This document shows, piece after piece, positions 1-10,234 of a stretch of DNA of 64,000 bases. The DNA is taken from positions 38,458,948 through 38,522,947 of the forward strand of contig CM044326.1 in the NCBI GenBank assembly GCA_024291935.2, read 5' to 3'. Positions within the stretch are counted from its first letter, which is position 1, and each line of letters opens with the position of its first letter. The position numbers and the translations under genes were made by a program. The notes under the pieces are model-generated. The model was not told the origin of the DNA. It ran no database searches and was given only the letters and a program-made list of their open reading frames with translations. The stretch comes from Okapia johnstoni (lineage: Eukaryota; Chordata; Mammalia; Artiodactyla; Giraffidae).

Positions 1-53
1 CCCCAACTGCGCCTTCAAGTGAAAGGATAACTAGGGTGTTACTCCATCTCTGG

Positions 54-280
54 GGGCTTCCCAGGTGGTGACAGTGGTAAAGAACCTGCCTGCCAATGCA
101 GGAGTCATAAGAGACTCAGGTTCAGTCCCTGGGTCAGGTAGATTCCCTGGAGGAGGGCATGGCCACCCACTCCAGTATTCCTGCCTAGAGAATCCCATGG
201 ACAGAGGAGCCTGGAGGGCTACAGTCCATGGGGTCACAAAGAGTCAGACATGATTGAAGCAACTCAGCACACAGCACAGC
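54..280 (+). mobile_element. Bov-tA SINE
   Basis: tRNA-Glu-derived ruminant SINE in sense orientation. It has the 5' gggcttcccaggtgg-type head, the B-box-like ggttcagtccctgggt, the middle cactccagtattc and the BovB-related tail with ccatggggtcacaaagagtc. The flanks at 41-53 and 281-293 match at 10 of 13 positions, which fits an aged target-site duplication and fixes the ends. The open frames on both strands here are repeat-derived. Confidence 0.93.
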
Positions 281-429
281 ACCCACTCTCTGGACCTCAG
301 CTCCCCCTGATATATAATTAGGAAGTAGGTCTAACTTGTCTAATAGCCCTCCCAAACTGCAAAGTGCATGATTGTGTGACTGTGTGTCTGATACGCACTA
401 AGAATGGTTTTCACAGTGGTGAAACCGTT

Positions 430-640
430 AAGAGGCTGACCTTGAAATCCAGACAGAACTAAGTTACCAGACACATGACTTTGAACAAGTGATTCATCAT
501 CTCAGAGCCTAGTTACCTCCTCTGGACAGTGGTGGTAGCAAGCTTGCCTGTTTCACCAGCTTCATACAGTGGCATGAGGGTTAAATGAGATACTATTTAA
601 TGCTTTACAGCAATGCTGAGGGCAATGATCTTCAAAGAAG
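430..640 (+). mobile_element. MIR SINE, degenerate
   Basis: Resembles the mammal-wide MIR. An acttagctgtgtgacc-like core (acatgactttgaacaagtg) is followed by a cctcagttt-like stretch and the ggttaaatgagatact motif typical of the MIR 3' half. It is strongly diverged and the ends are approximate. Confidence 0.6.
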
Positions 641-1449
641 AGACATTATTAGAGTTAAAATAGTTTTTATTACCAGAAGCTCAAAAAAAAAAATCTGAAA
701 CAATCATTGAATATTGAATGCAGACAGAGCCTCTATTTCTAGTTACTGCTTCCTCAAGTAATTGAGTTTGTGCATCCCTCTTGAAAGACAGTTGTCCTGC
801 TAATAGATTAAGTGTACTTTCTATTTGCTTTTATTATTTCTACAGTAATTATCTCAAATGTTCATGCGGAATTCACAGTGTTGTGCTACTTAGTAACGTG
901 TAAAAATACTTCTTCTATTCAAAAAGTGAAAATAACTCAGCATCTCAGACTTACAACAGAAAATTCTTTTCTGGCAACTTTTCGGGTTTTCATCTCAGAT
1001 TGACATACAAACAGGCTACATATTCCCTCTTCTAAAATTTCAAAGAACAGAAAGAATAGGAAATAAATATTAGAAAGAATAGGAAGATGAAGAAAAGACA
1101 AGTTTTCTTAAAAAGGGGGGTTTGGATGGTATTGTGTGGGGTTGTCTGAGGAGTGCAAAAAAGGTAATCCTTCCCCTCAAGCTGTGTGAGAGGGCTTTTC
1201 CTTGAGTAAGAGAGAAAGCACACCATTCTGAGCGGCTCTGGTAGGACTCTTGCTCGCCTGTTACCACTTATCGGCCAAACTTTAATGCATATGGTGGATC
1301 CAAAGTGGTTCCCAAATCAGGAAGCAATTCTTCAAATGGCTCCTTCCTTCAATCATCATTACTCAGAATCTGTTTCATGCCACATCTGCTGCTTGGGCTC
1401 CCTGGGGTAAGATCAAGACCGATTGCTCACATCAGAGAGAAATGAGGTA
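641..1449. other. No recognised feature
   Basis: Single-copy-looking, moderately AT-rich sequence. The short open frames (for example 812-1003 +) lack codon-like character or any family I recognise. A short poly(A) run lies near 685. Confidence 0.6.
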
Positions 1450-1722
1450 CTAATGGGGGGAAAGGGGAGGGTGGGCTGAACTGGGAGATTGAGATGGACA
1501 TTTATACACTATTATGAATAAAATGGATAACTAATATGGACCTACTCTGTAGTACAGGGAACTCTACCCAATGCTCTGTGGTGACCTAAATGGGAAGGAA
1601 ATCCAAAAAGAAGGGGGTAGATGTACACACATTATGGCTGATTCACTTTGCCGTACAGCGAAAATGAACCCAACATTGCAAAGCAACTCTACTCCAATCA
1701 AAATTCATTTACAAAAATAAAG
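1450..1722 (+). mobile_element. L1 3' end (artiodactyl type)
   Basis: Sense-strand terminal 3' UTR of an artiodactyl L1. It contains the recurring blocks ataactaatatggacctact, agtacagggaactctaccc, gctgattcactttgccgtac and ctactccaatcaaaattc, then an A-rich end. This is a 5'-truncated copy, the usual outcome of L1 insertion. Confidence 0.75.
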
Positions 1723-2292
1723 AATTAGGGGAAAGAGTAACTTTGCCTCAACTGGCCTTACAGAAATCCCAAGTTCTCCAAGTTTCCGACCATGTGAAAA
1801 GTGGAGTTAATGACATCTGTCTCATAAGACTGTCGAGAGGTCAGTAGGAAGCCACGTGCAAAGATCTTTGAACCAAACACATGTGCGAAAAGGTTAATTC
1901 CCTTTCTCCCATTCTCCTTGCATCATTTCTGGCGTTTAAAGCACTCATCACTTTTTCTCTTAGAGCCTCATTTAATGGATTCCTTTCTTGTCGTTCAGCC
2001 TAGATTGACTTCTTGAAGTTCATGTGGTAGTCGTTAGAGCTGGTGTGTCAGGTATTTCCAGCTGTCTGCTTTCCCAGCACAACGCAGGACTGCACTTCCT
2101 ATGCTCCTTGACATTGGGTGGGGCTGAGCGACTAATGTTGGCCCATAAAGGGAGCCAAAGTTACGTGCACCTCTTTCTACTGCAGGTGCCAGATCCTTTA
2201 GAACTCTTTCTCATGAAATTTAAGGAAGACCCAGATTACACGATAAGAAGGTATGGAGTCAGCCCATACAGTGACATGAAGATGAGACTTTG
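1723..2292. other. Unassigned, possible old repeat remnants
   Basis: Around 1780-1890 there is weak MIR 3'-half similarity (gaaaagtggagttaatgaca, then tctcataagactg). Around 2040-2230 the sequence has the feel of an old LTR or DNA repeat, but I cannot name it. No gene is visible. Confidence 0.35.
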
Positions 2293-2301
2293 GTTTCATA
2301 A

Positions 2302-2510
2302 AGTGAAGTCACTCAGTCATGTCCGACTCTTTGGGACCCCAGGGGCTGTAGCCCTCCAGGCTCCTCTGTCCATGGGATTTTCCAGGCAAGAATACTGGAG
2401 TGGGTCACCATTTCCTTTTCCAGGGGATCTTCCTGACCCAGGAATCAAACCCGGATCTCCCACACTGCAGGTAGACTCTTTACCATCTAAGCCACCAGGG
2501 AAGCTTAGTT
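2302..2510 (-). mobile_element. Bov-tA SINE (inverted)
   Basis: Reverse-complement SINE: gactctttgggaccccagg, ggctcctctgtccatggga, ggcaagaatactggagtggg, and a head ending ccaccagggaagctt. The 9-bp direct repeat gtttcataa at 2293-2301 and 2511-2519 is a likely target-site duplication. The 224-codon frame at 2024-2698 simply runs through this copy. Confidence 0.93.
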
Positions 2511-2737
2511 GTTTCATAAGTCAGTCACATTTAGAGGATGTCTGTTACAGCAAAATAACCTCATCCATCCTGACTAACAGACCACAACTTACCCGTCATC
2601 ATCTGGGATCTGACTCAGGTCATGTGCAAGACTGCAATAAGCAGTACCTAACTGGCAGAGGGGAAAACAAGAAGATGAATCCTAATTTCAAAATTTAAAA
2701 CATGTTTCTAATAAACTGCTAGATGCCAGAGGGATAG

Positions 2738-2802
2738 GGAGGCCTGGCATGTGGCAGCCCACGGGGTCAGAAAGAGTCAGGCATGACTTGGCAACTGAAC
2801 AA
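2738..2802 (+). mobile_element. BovB / Bov-tA tail fragment
   Basis: Only the shared 3' tail is present: ggcctggcatgtggcagccc, then cacggggtcagaaagagtca and gactTggcaactgaac. Bov-tA SINEs and BovB share this tail, so the parent class cannot be decided. Confidence 0.7.
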
Positions 2803-2805
2803 GGA

Positions 2806-3404
2806 TAACAACGTAAGAAAAATCCAAACCCTACAGAAAGTTGACTCTACTGGATTCTAGCACTGGGGACACAGCGAGGAGAAATACATGATCCTTTAGG
2901 GAGAAAAATCAAATTGAAAAGAAGTCAGAATGGCAAAATAATCACTGGAAACATGCAAGACAATAGAGAAAAAATACATCCAGGGGTTAAGAAGACAAAA
3001 TTCATGTCCATGCAGTATTGGATCCGTTCACGACAGACTGGCTGTCACTGTCACATGCAACGGTTCTGAGCAAGCAGATAATAATCTCAGCCACGGGGCA
3101 GTTCGCTGAAAGGTTATGATGACAAGATTCTCCTTAATGCATCAGAATGACACCCCGGCCCATCCATCAGAAGGGCAGGCTTTCAAATCATGCTTCCAGT
3201 ATTAGGACAGGAGTTGGGGTAGGGGTCACCTGCTTTCAGTCTGACATGCTGGCTACCAAAGGTGTGACCACAGTCATTTCACTTGGTATCATTTATAGAG
3301 AAAGGACTCGCATCTTTGTTCACCTGGATCTCCTAGCTACGGCCCTGAAGAAGTGAGGACATGGGGTCCAGGGGGAGTAGGGGAGGATTGGCTTGGTGGC
3401 GATC
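2806..3404. other. No recognised feature
   Basis: Single-copy-looking sequence of mixed composition. The small frame at 3147-3356 is not supported by any recognised domain. Confidence 0.55.
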
Positions 3405-3660
3405 AGCTGGGGCTCTTGAGCCAGGACCTCTGGTTCAGATCTTGATGTCGTCTCTGAATGGCTGTGTAAAGTTAGTCTGGTTAAATTACATTTACTTGCT
3501 GTGATTTGCTCATGCAGTAGATGCAGATTCTAACTAACTCATGGAGAGGGATGCTGTGAGGATTTAATAAGTAAATGCATGGAAGACAAGCACTTTACAC
3601 ATTAATATAGTAGGAAGTGCTTAATATATGTTAGCTGTTAATGTTGTTATTATTATATTT
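3405..3660 (+). mobile_element. MIR SINE
   Basis: Sense MIR: a ggttcagatcttgatgtc B-box region, a tgctgtgaggatttaataag block and a gtgcttaatatatgttagct 3' end, as in the MIR consensus tail. Diverged and slightly rearranged. Confidence 0.65.
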
Positions 3661-3761
3661 ATCATCATCATCACCATTTCCAAAAATCATTCAGCTGGTA
3701 AATAGCAGGGATAGGGATTAGACCACCCTGTCTTCTGGCAGACTTTGGGAGATCAGGGAAG

Positions 3762-3785
3762 AAACATAGGTTGTGACCTATGTTT
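3762..3785. repeat. Perfect 10-bp inverted repeat
   Basis: Arms aaacataggt and acctatgttt pair perfectly around the 4-base loop tgtg. It directly precedes the short tandem repeat at 3788-3817. Confidence 0.9.
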
Positions 3786-3787
3786 GG

Positions 3788-3817
3788 TTGGCTGCTAAGC
3801 TTAGTTGGCTGCTAAGC
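3788..3817. repeat. Two-copy 17-bp-period tandem repeat
   Basis: The unit ttggctgctaagc occurs at 3788-3800 and again at 3805-3817. Short aagttgc and tgcc repeats follow to about 3850, so this is a small slippage-prone patch. Confidence 0.85.
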
Positions 3818-3851
3818 AACTGAGTTGCAACTTAAGTTGCCTGCCTGCCTG

Positions 3852-4024
3852 CTGCATGCCTACTAAGTCATTTTGTCATGTCCAGCTCTTTGCTCCTCTG
3901 TCCATGGGATTCTCCAGGCAAGAATACTGGAATGGTTTATCATGCCCTTCTCCAGGGGAGCTTTCCCAACTCAGGAATTGAACCCAAATAAAACCTACAC
4001 ACTCTGGCCTCTTGACCACCAGGT
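3852..4024 (-). mobile_element. Bov-tA SINE (inverted, degraded head)
   Basis: The inverted tail and middle are clear (gctcctctgtccatgggatt, ggcaagaatactggaatgg). The tRNA-derived head (tcaggaattgaacccaa onward) is scrambled by substitutions, and the left part is shortened. Confidence 0.85.
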
Positions 4025-4042
4025 CAAACCAACTGAGCCAAC

Positions 4043-5114
4043 TGCCCATGGGCACTGACTTTTCCCCACTCCAGAACATCACCATCATCTTCATACTTAT
4101 GGCTGCTCAGGAGCGAGGCTTCCATCATATCCTGACCATCCTCTTCAGTTCCCCAAGCTCACCAGCCCTAATTAGCTCAAGGAGAGTCATCCGGGTAAGT
4201 TGAATATCAAGCTCATCAGGACACACTCTCTCTCTCTCTCTGATTGTAGGCTCTACAAGGCAGTCATAATGGTTCAATTTCCCTTCAAGAATTTCATTGA
4301 TTATAGGAGGTAACTGATGAAATAACAGGGAAAGAAGGTTGTTTGGGGTGTTCTTTTCTTTCTCTCTCTTGAAGTGATTGCAAGGAAATGAAAGGAAAAC
4401 TACCTGTAGTTTGTCATACATACCATAACCTTCCTTCCATACTATCTGTTCAAAGTTAATACACTGCCACTGGAAGTTCAGAAGCCCCACAGGTTGGGGA
4501 GAGATCAGTGAGAGTTTCTGAAGAGCAAGCTGTAAATGTCAGAAAATCTGTGCATATCATTCCAATTTGTAATTTTCTGAAGAATCAAAAGTTTGCTGAG
4601 AAAAGTTGGAAACTTTCCCCATCAACTTACCTGACACCATTTTCCTATTGACATCAAAAAAGCAGCTCCATTGATCACTTCCTAGTGATTGGACTTGGGG
4701 ATTTGCACTCAGTGTGAATCATTGATTGGAATGGCAATTTCTATTGACTTAAAGAGGCTTTGGGTCCTGATTGGGAGCCCACCAAATGAGAAGGTATCCA
4801 CTTTCAATCATCTAAAAGTCAATGCTCAGTTACCATTTTCCAAGAAGTCCCATCAAATCACTTGATGAAAAGTCCCAAACTTTCCAAGGAGCTTTTCAAC
4901 ACCATGGCAATAATAATATGATGCAAAGTTGGTGTTTCCTACTATCACAGTAAATCCTTGGCCTGGGATGTTCTTTTATGGTGTCCCCTGGAAAACTCCT
5001 AACTTTCCTTCATAGCCCAGTTTTCAGCATTGATGATGAAACTGAATCTTTTTGAAAATAGAAGCTACAGCAATCTGGGTGTTTATAGTCATGCCAAATC
5101 AAGGGCTCCATTGA
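4043..5114. other. Unique stretch with a short (CT)n run
   Basis: No family recognised. A pure CT run at about 4226-4241 creates an Arg/Glu-rich antisense frame (4125-4490) that I consider spurious. The rest is AT-rich with no clear element ends. Confidence 0.5.
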
Positions 5115-5117
5115 ATG

Positions 5118-5330
5118 GCTTTCATTCCATTCATTTATTCAATAATTCTTTCTTTTCTTATCTACTATATGCCAAGCAGTGCTCTAGGAATTGGAGCTAC
5201 ATTGGTGAACACAACAGCTAAGAAGTAAGAGTTTAGGTACATTCAGCCTAGAAGGGGAGACAGACAATGAAGAAGTAATCAAACAAATTATGAAGATTAT
5301 TCAAATGGTGGTAATGCAATAAAATAATAA
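5118..5330 (-). mobile_element. L2 LINE 3' end (inverted)
   Basis: Reverse complement of the L2 terminus: tcatttattcaataattc, then tactatatgccaagcagtgc, ctaggaattggagctacat, and aaggggagacagacaatgaa. This is an old mammal-wide LINE, 5'-truncated. Confidence 0.7.
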
Positions 5331-5659
5331 AATAGCACAATGGGACAGAGATGTGCATGGCATTGTCTTAGGCTGGGTCATAGGGAAGTGGAAATTCTAC
5401 TGACCTCAGCAATCCCACATTTTACCCAATCCTCCTTTTACCACTGCTCCCTCTTTATGATCCCATATCTTGGGTCTGAGGACAACAAAGACATCTGTGT
5501 ATCCATTTCTTGAAAAAGGTAAATGAAAAAGCAAACTGTATCTGGGGCAAGCAGATCAGGCCACAAAGAAAGGAATTATGAGCTACTCTTGGCTTGAGAT
5601 TCCACCAAGCCATCTTAAGCTATCTTTCTTTTCTGCATGAACACATTTGAATTGACTGT
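5331..5659. other. No recognised feature
   Basis: Short unique stretch before the BovB fragment. Nothing recognisable on either strand. Confidence 0.45.
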
Positions 5660-6757
5660 GTGTATGTACAGAAATTTCAGAAAAATATCTATCTCTGTTT
5701 CATCAACTACACTAAACCTTTTGACTCTATAGATCATAACAGCTGTGGGAAGCTCTCAGAGAGATAGGAATACCAGACCATCTTACCTGTCTCCTGAGAA
5801 ACCTGTATGCAGGTCAAGAAGCAGCAGTTAAAACCTGTATGGAACAACTGATTGGTTCAAGATCGAGAGAAGAGAATGATAGGGCTGTCTGCTGTCACCC
5901 TGTTTGTTTAACTGATATGCTGAGCACATCATGAGAAATGCCGGGCTGGATGAGTTATAAGCCAGAAGCAAGATAGGCGGGAGAAACATCAACAACCTCA
6001 GATATGTGGTTGATACCACTCTAATGGCAGAAAGCGAAGAGGAACTAAAGAGCCTTTTAATGAGGGTGAAGGAGGAGAGTAAAAGAGATGGCTTAAGACT
6101 AAATATTAAAAAAATTAAGATAATGGCATCCAGCCCCCTTATTGCATGGCAAATAGAAGGGGGAAAGGAAAACTAATGACAGATTTCCTCTTCTTAGGCT
6201 CCAAAATCACTGTGGATGGTGACTGTAGCCATGAAATTGAAGATGATTGCTTCTTGGCAAGAAAGCTATGACAAACCTAGACAGTGTGTTGCAAAGCCGA
6301 TATATTACTCTGATGACAAAGGTCCGTATAGACAAGGCAAGGTCTTCCCAGTGGTCATGTACCTATGCGAGAGTTGGACCATAAAGAAGGCAGAACACCA
6401 AAGGATTGATGCCTTTGAACTATGGTGCTGAAGGAGATTAAACCAGTTGATCTTAAGGGAGATCAACCCTGAATAGTCACTGGAAGGACTGACACTGAAG
6501 CTGAAGCTCCAGTATTTTGGTCACTTGATGTGAACAAAGGATTCATTGGAAAGGTCCCAGATGTTGGGAAAGATTGAGAGCAGAAGGAAAAGAGGGTGTC
6601 AGAGGATGAGATGGTTGGACGGCATCACCAACGCAATGAACATGAACTTGGGCAAACTCCAGGAAATGGAGAGGGACAGGGAAACCTGGCGTGCTGCAGT
6701 CCATGGGGTCGCAAAGAGTCGGACATGACTGGACAACTGAACAACAACAACAGCAAC
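5660..6757 (+). mobile_element. BovB (RTE) LINE, dead 3' part of reverse-transcriptase ORF
   Basis: Remains of the BovB polyprotein from the middle of the reverse-transcriptase domain to the C terminus, plus the 3' tail ending in an (AAC)n-like run. Recognisable pieces in broken frames include a FPVVMYLCESWT-like block (near 6345), RIDAFELWC (near 6405) and RMRWLDGI (near 6605), then the tail ccatggggtcgcaaagagtc. It is inactive: stops and frameshifts are frequent, for example a TGA straight after FELWC, and the expected YADD catalytic box reads Tyr-Val-Val-Asp at 6003-6014. An intact element is about 3 kb, so this copy is 5'-truncated. The inverted SINE that follows begins where the tail ends. 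Confidence 0.9.
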
Positions 6758-6969
6758 ATGTACAGGCTCAGTCATATCCAGCCCTGTGACCACCTGGACT
6801 GCAGCCCACCAGGCTCCTCTGTCCATGGGATTTCCCAGACAAGAATACCAGAGTGGGGTGCCATTTCCTTCTCCAGGGGATCTTCCAAACCCAGGGACTG
6901 AACTCACAACTCTTATATCTCCTGCATTGGAAACCAGGTTCTTTGCCACTAATGCCACCTGGGAAGCCA
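6758..6969 (-). mobile_element. Bov-tA SINE (inverted)
   Basis: Full inverted SINE: ggctcagtcatatccagccc, ggctcctctgtccatggga, and a head ending gccacctgggaagcc. It sits tail-to-tail with the BovB end, so the shared tail sequences form an inverted repeat. Confidence 0.93.
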
Positions 6970-7384
6970 GGGATGACATCTATATAATGATGAGTAATTA
7001 TTTCAGGAGGAAGTTGCAACAGTCATGAGAGGAAGGTGATAAAACCCAGGGGGAAGGCTAGCAATGAGCCGTCTACACTATGGTATTATGGAAGCTTTGA
7101 GGCTTTGGACCTGGTTCTCAATGATGGATTTGAAGACCTGGTGAGGAAAGAGAAGGCATTCTGGGGACAGGGACAGCTCAAGCAGTTATTGAAAGCTGGG
7201 AAAGCGTGAAACTGGAGAGATGTCTAGTGAAGCAGGAAGGAAGAGGGGAACATCAAGCCATAAGGAACCGCTAAGGTCACACTATAGAGGGCCTCCAAGG
7301 CCAGGTAAAGAGCTCACACTGCCCTGCCACAGAGAGAGGGCTCCATGCAAGTAAGAGAAATTCAGGGTCAACTTTGTGCTAATT
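6970..7384. other. No recognised feature
   Basis: Purine-rich single-copy-looking DNA. No gene or repeat family recognised. Confidence 0.5.
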
Positions 7385-7510
7385 TTCCACAAGCCTCAGT
7401 GTCTTTGCTGCTAAACAAGGAGTAAGTCCAGATCTTCTCTCATAGGCTGGAGTATAGGATTTAGTGAAATGATACAAGTAAAGACCAAGCACAGTGCCGG
7501 CATCCTTCAA
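7385..7510 (+). mobile_element. MIR SINE fragment
   Basis: Sense MIR 3' half: caagcctcagtgtctttgct, then ggatttagtgaaatgataca and ccaagcacagtgcc. Ends uncertain. Confidence 0.5.
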
Positions 7511-7744
7511 GTACCTATTCCTGGGACATGTGCTAGGACCCAGATGAAGCTGACCTGGGAGGATATGAGTCTGGAGCCGCTGGGTAACATCTCTCCCACG
7601 CAAGCCTGGCAGAGGACAATGGCGACGCATGGCAACCCAGTGCTTGGGGGGAGGAAAGACATTCCAAATGTCATCGCTTGAGTACTGGTTCCACTGTACC
7701 TGAAGCTGCAGAATCAGAGTCTTCAGTTTTAAGAGATGCTGTGT

Positions 7745-8071
7745 TGTGCTCATTTGCCCAGTTGTGTCTAACTCTTTGTGACCGCATGGACTGTAGCCTG
7801 CCAGGCACCTCTGTCCATGGGGATTCTCCAGGCAAGAATACTGGAGTGAATTGTCATCCCCTCCTCCTGGGGATCTTCCCAACCCAGGGATCGAACCCAA
7901 GTCTCCCACATTGCAGGCAGATTCTTAACCATCTGAGCCACCAAGGAAGCCCAAGAATACTGGAGTGGGTAACTTATCCCTTCTCCAGGGGATCTTCCCA
8001 ACCCAGGAATCGAACTGGGGTTTCCTGTATTACAGGAAGATTCTTTATCAATTGAGCTACCAGGGAAGCCC
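7745..8071 (-). mobile_element. Bov-A2-type dimeric SINE (inverted)
   Basis: A tail plus two head-like units in tandem. The first unit runs to gccaccaaggaagccc (near 7952). It is followed directly by a second monomer, aagaatactggagtgggtaa through gctaccagggaagccc. This dimer layout matches the ruminant Bov-A2 family. Confidence 0.9.
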
Positions 8072-8534
8072 GTAAGAGCCACTAACCTCCATCTTTTGCA
8101 TATACCAATATAAATTGATTTTCAGCCGCTTGTTCCTGAAGATCTTAAATAACAGAAACGTAGTCACTTTTCTCATGTGGGATCTTGAGGTCAGCTTTCT
8201 CACAATGCAACTATACTCATGAACTGATGTGAAAGTGATCAAAAAGAAACTGAACTCTGGGTAGAAGCTTTGGAGACAGGCCTGAAGCATGACTTTTGTG
8301 GTCCTTGTGGTACTTTTGCCTTTGTGTGCTGCTTCTTCTATAAAATTGTTTAAAAGTATATTTTGTATCATTTTGGCATAAATTTATATTTTACATTTTT
8401 AATAATTTTATATTTTATAGTCAGTATAAGGTTGATACAATACAAAATGAATTATTACATTTGTTTTTAGTATGTTTTACATTTGCCTTTACATTATCCA
8501 GGAAATGAAAATTAAAATATTCTTGTGGGTCCCT

Positions 8535-8771
8535 AAACATATTGTGGGCTTCCCTGGTGGCTCAAATGGTCAAAAAAATTCTGCCTGCAATGCAGGAGAC
8601 CCAGGTTCGATCATTAGGTTGGGAAGATAACCTGGAGAAGGGAATGGCAACCCACTCCAGTATTCTTGCCTAGAGAATCTTCATGGACAGAGAAGCCTGG
8701 GGGGCTACAGTCACTGGGGTGGCAAAGAATCAGACATGACCGAGCAACTAACACTTTCAAACATACTGTGG
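8535..8771 (+). mobile_element. Bov-tA SINE with TSD
   Basis: Sense SINE (8548-8758) starting gggcttccctggtggctcaa and ending gaccgagcaactaacacttt. The flanking 13-bp repeats at 8535-8547 and 8759-8771 (aaacatattgtgg / aaacatactgtgg) differ at one base, which marks a clean target-primed insertion. Confidence 0.96.
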
Positions 8772-9957
8772 ACCCCAGGCATGTACTTAAGCACTGTGCG
8801 CGCGGTGTTTCACAGGGATGTCAACCCTGTTAGAAGCTTCCACTTGGTTCATCTTGAAGACTGAATTAGTGGAAGACAGCAATTTTCATCATCTTTCATT
8901 GCCGTAGTCCACTTGTATGATCAGGCCTCATTCCTGAGTACATGGATCTTAGTTTTTATACCGAGATCACCTTTCAACCTTGATCCTACAACCCACTGAA
9001 GGCCTGGGGTTCGTGCCCAATTCTGTTACTACCAAGCAATATACTCTTTGGCCCTGCCAAGAAGCCCACCCTTTCAGAACCTCATCATTTATAAAAATGA
9101 AGGGACCTCCAACATCTCTTCCTCGGGCCAAAGCCATCAATATCATCACTGATTCTCATTTCCACTTTCATCTCCTACAATTCCCTCAGGCCAGTGTGTA
9201 CTCAGCCCCCTTGCACACCCACACTCAATGAATACATTTGTCTATTCCCTTCTTAAAAATGCACGAATGATCGGAGAATGAGTGAAAAAACAAGAAAAGA
9301 AAAATGTCTGTGACTTGAGCTGGAAAGAGTTCCATGAATCCTTGGAACCTTCTAATAACAAAAAAGTTGTGTAAGGAAGGTTAGACAAAAAATATGTCTA
9401 ACCTTCCTCACACAGCTTCCACCTTGCTTATCGTACGTGGATTGTAATTCCCCTGGGTGAGCAAGCGATCTGCAATTTCTAAAGTGCCTTCTAAATTATC
9501 AGTAATCAAGAAATGCCAAGTAATCATGATCTTCACGTGCTTATTGAGGGTCATTCTGAAATTGGGAGTCAGAGCCTCCTGTCTTAAAGAGCCACAGCTC
9601 CTTGGTTAAATGCTTAAATTGATGTGTGAGGTTACCACGGATGCCCGCCCCCTGTACATTACCATTATTATTATTTTGTGTTTCCCTAATACTTTCATTG
9701 AAAGATAATCATGTTATGAATATTAACTTTTATAGGCTGCATTTGTAACTGCTTATGTGTAAAGAAGCAGCACTTTCTGAAATCAAAATGACACTAATAA
9801 TTTAGTCAATTTACTTTTTCCCATCTCCGTGTTTACAGTCGTGTTATTTGGTTACTGCACGCTCTGAATTTTGATATAGTCATCCTGGTAATAAACCAGT
9901 TTTTGTTCTTTGTATCTAAAGACATATTTTTCTCATAGAACAGGGTTGGTTTAAATT
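8772..9957. other. Unique stretch with one strong hairpin
   Basis: No repeat family or gene recognised apart from the hairpin listed separately. AT content rises toward the right. Confidence 0.5.
9368..9414. repeat. 20-bp-stem hairpin
   Basis: Arm tgtgtaaggaaggttagaca (9368-9387) pairs with tgtctaaccttcctcacaca (9395-9414) around a 7-base loop. 19 of the 20 pairs are Watson-Crick and the remaining one is A opposite C in DNA. It stands alone in unique DNA. It could be the ends of a tiny MITE or a local inversion duplication; I see no evidence that it is transcribed. Confidence 0.85.
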
Positions 9958-10085
9958 CACTCATTCAATAAATATTTACTGAGTGCCTACTAGGTGCCCA
10001 GTTCTGTTTGGTGCATGGGACAGTGCACAGAGCACAGAGGCAACAGGAGGGAAATAAGCTTAGACCCCACCCCTTAGAGATGAGG
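9958..10085 (-). mobile_element. L2 LINE 3' end (inverted)
   Basis: cactcattcaataaatattt, then actgagtgcctactaggtgc and cagttctgtttggtgcatgg, the reverse complement of the L2 terminus. Confidence 0.75.
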
Positions 10086-10234
10086 CATCATCTCTATAGG
10101 GACCAACGGAGGGCATTCTCAAGGCTCCACGTGAGGACACCTGATCAATTCTGGAGCTCAGCGAGTATTTCCTAAATTTGAAAGCTTGAGACAAGTGGAG
10201 CTAGAGAAATAGTATTTTATCAAGACATTTTTCA

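Noticed and set aside
54..280. Functional tRNA gene in the SINE heads (here and elsewhere)
   Set aside because: The tRNA-Glu-like heads lack an intact cloverleaf and are followed by SINE bodies; they are retroposons.
2024..2698. 224-codon open frame on the plus strand
   Set aside because: Its middle (2302-2510) is an inverted Bov-tA SINE with a visible TSD. The frame is a chance read-through.
4125..4490. 121-codon antisense frame with an Arg-Glu stretch
   Set aside because: The charged stretch is the translation of a (CT)n microsatellite. The remainder has no known similarity.
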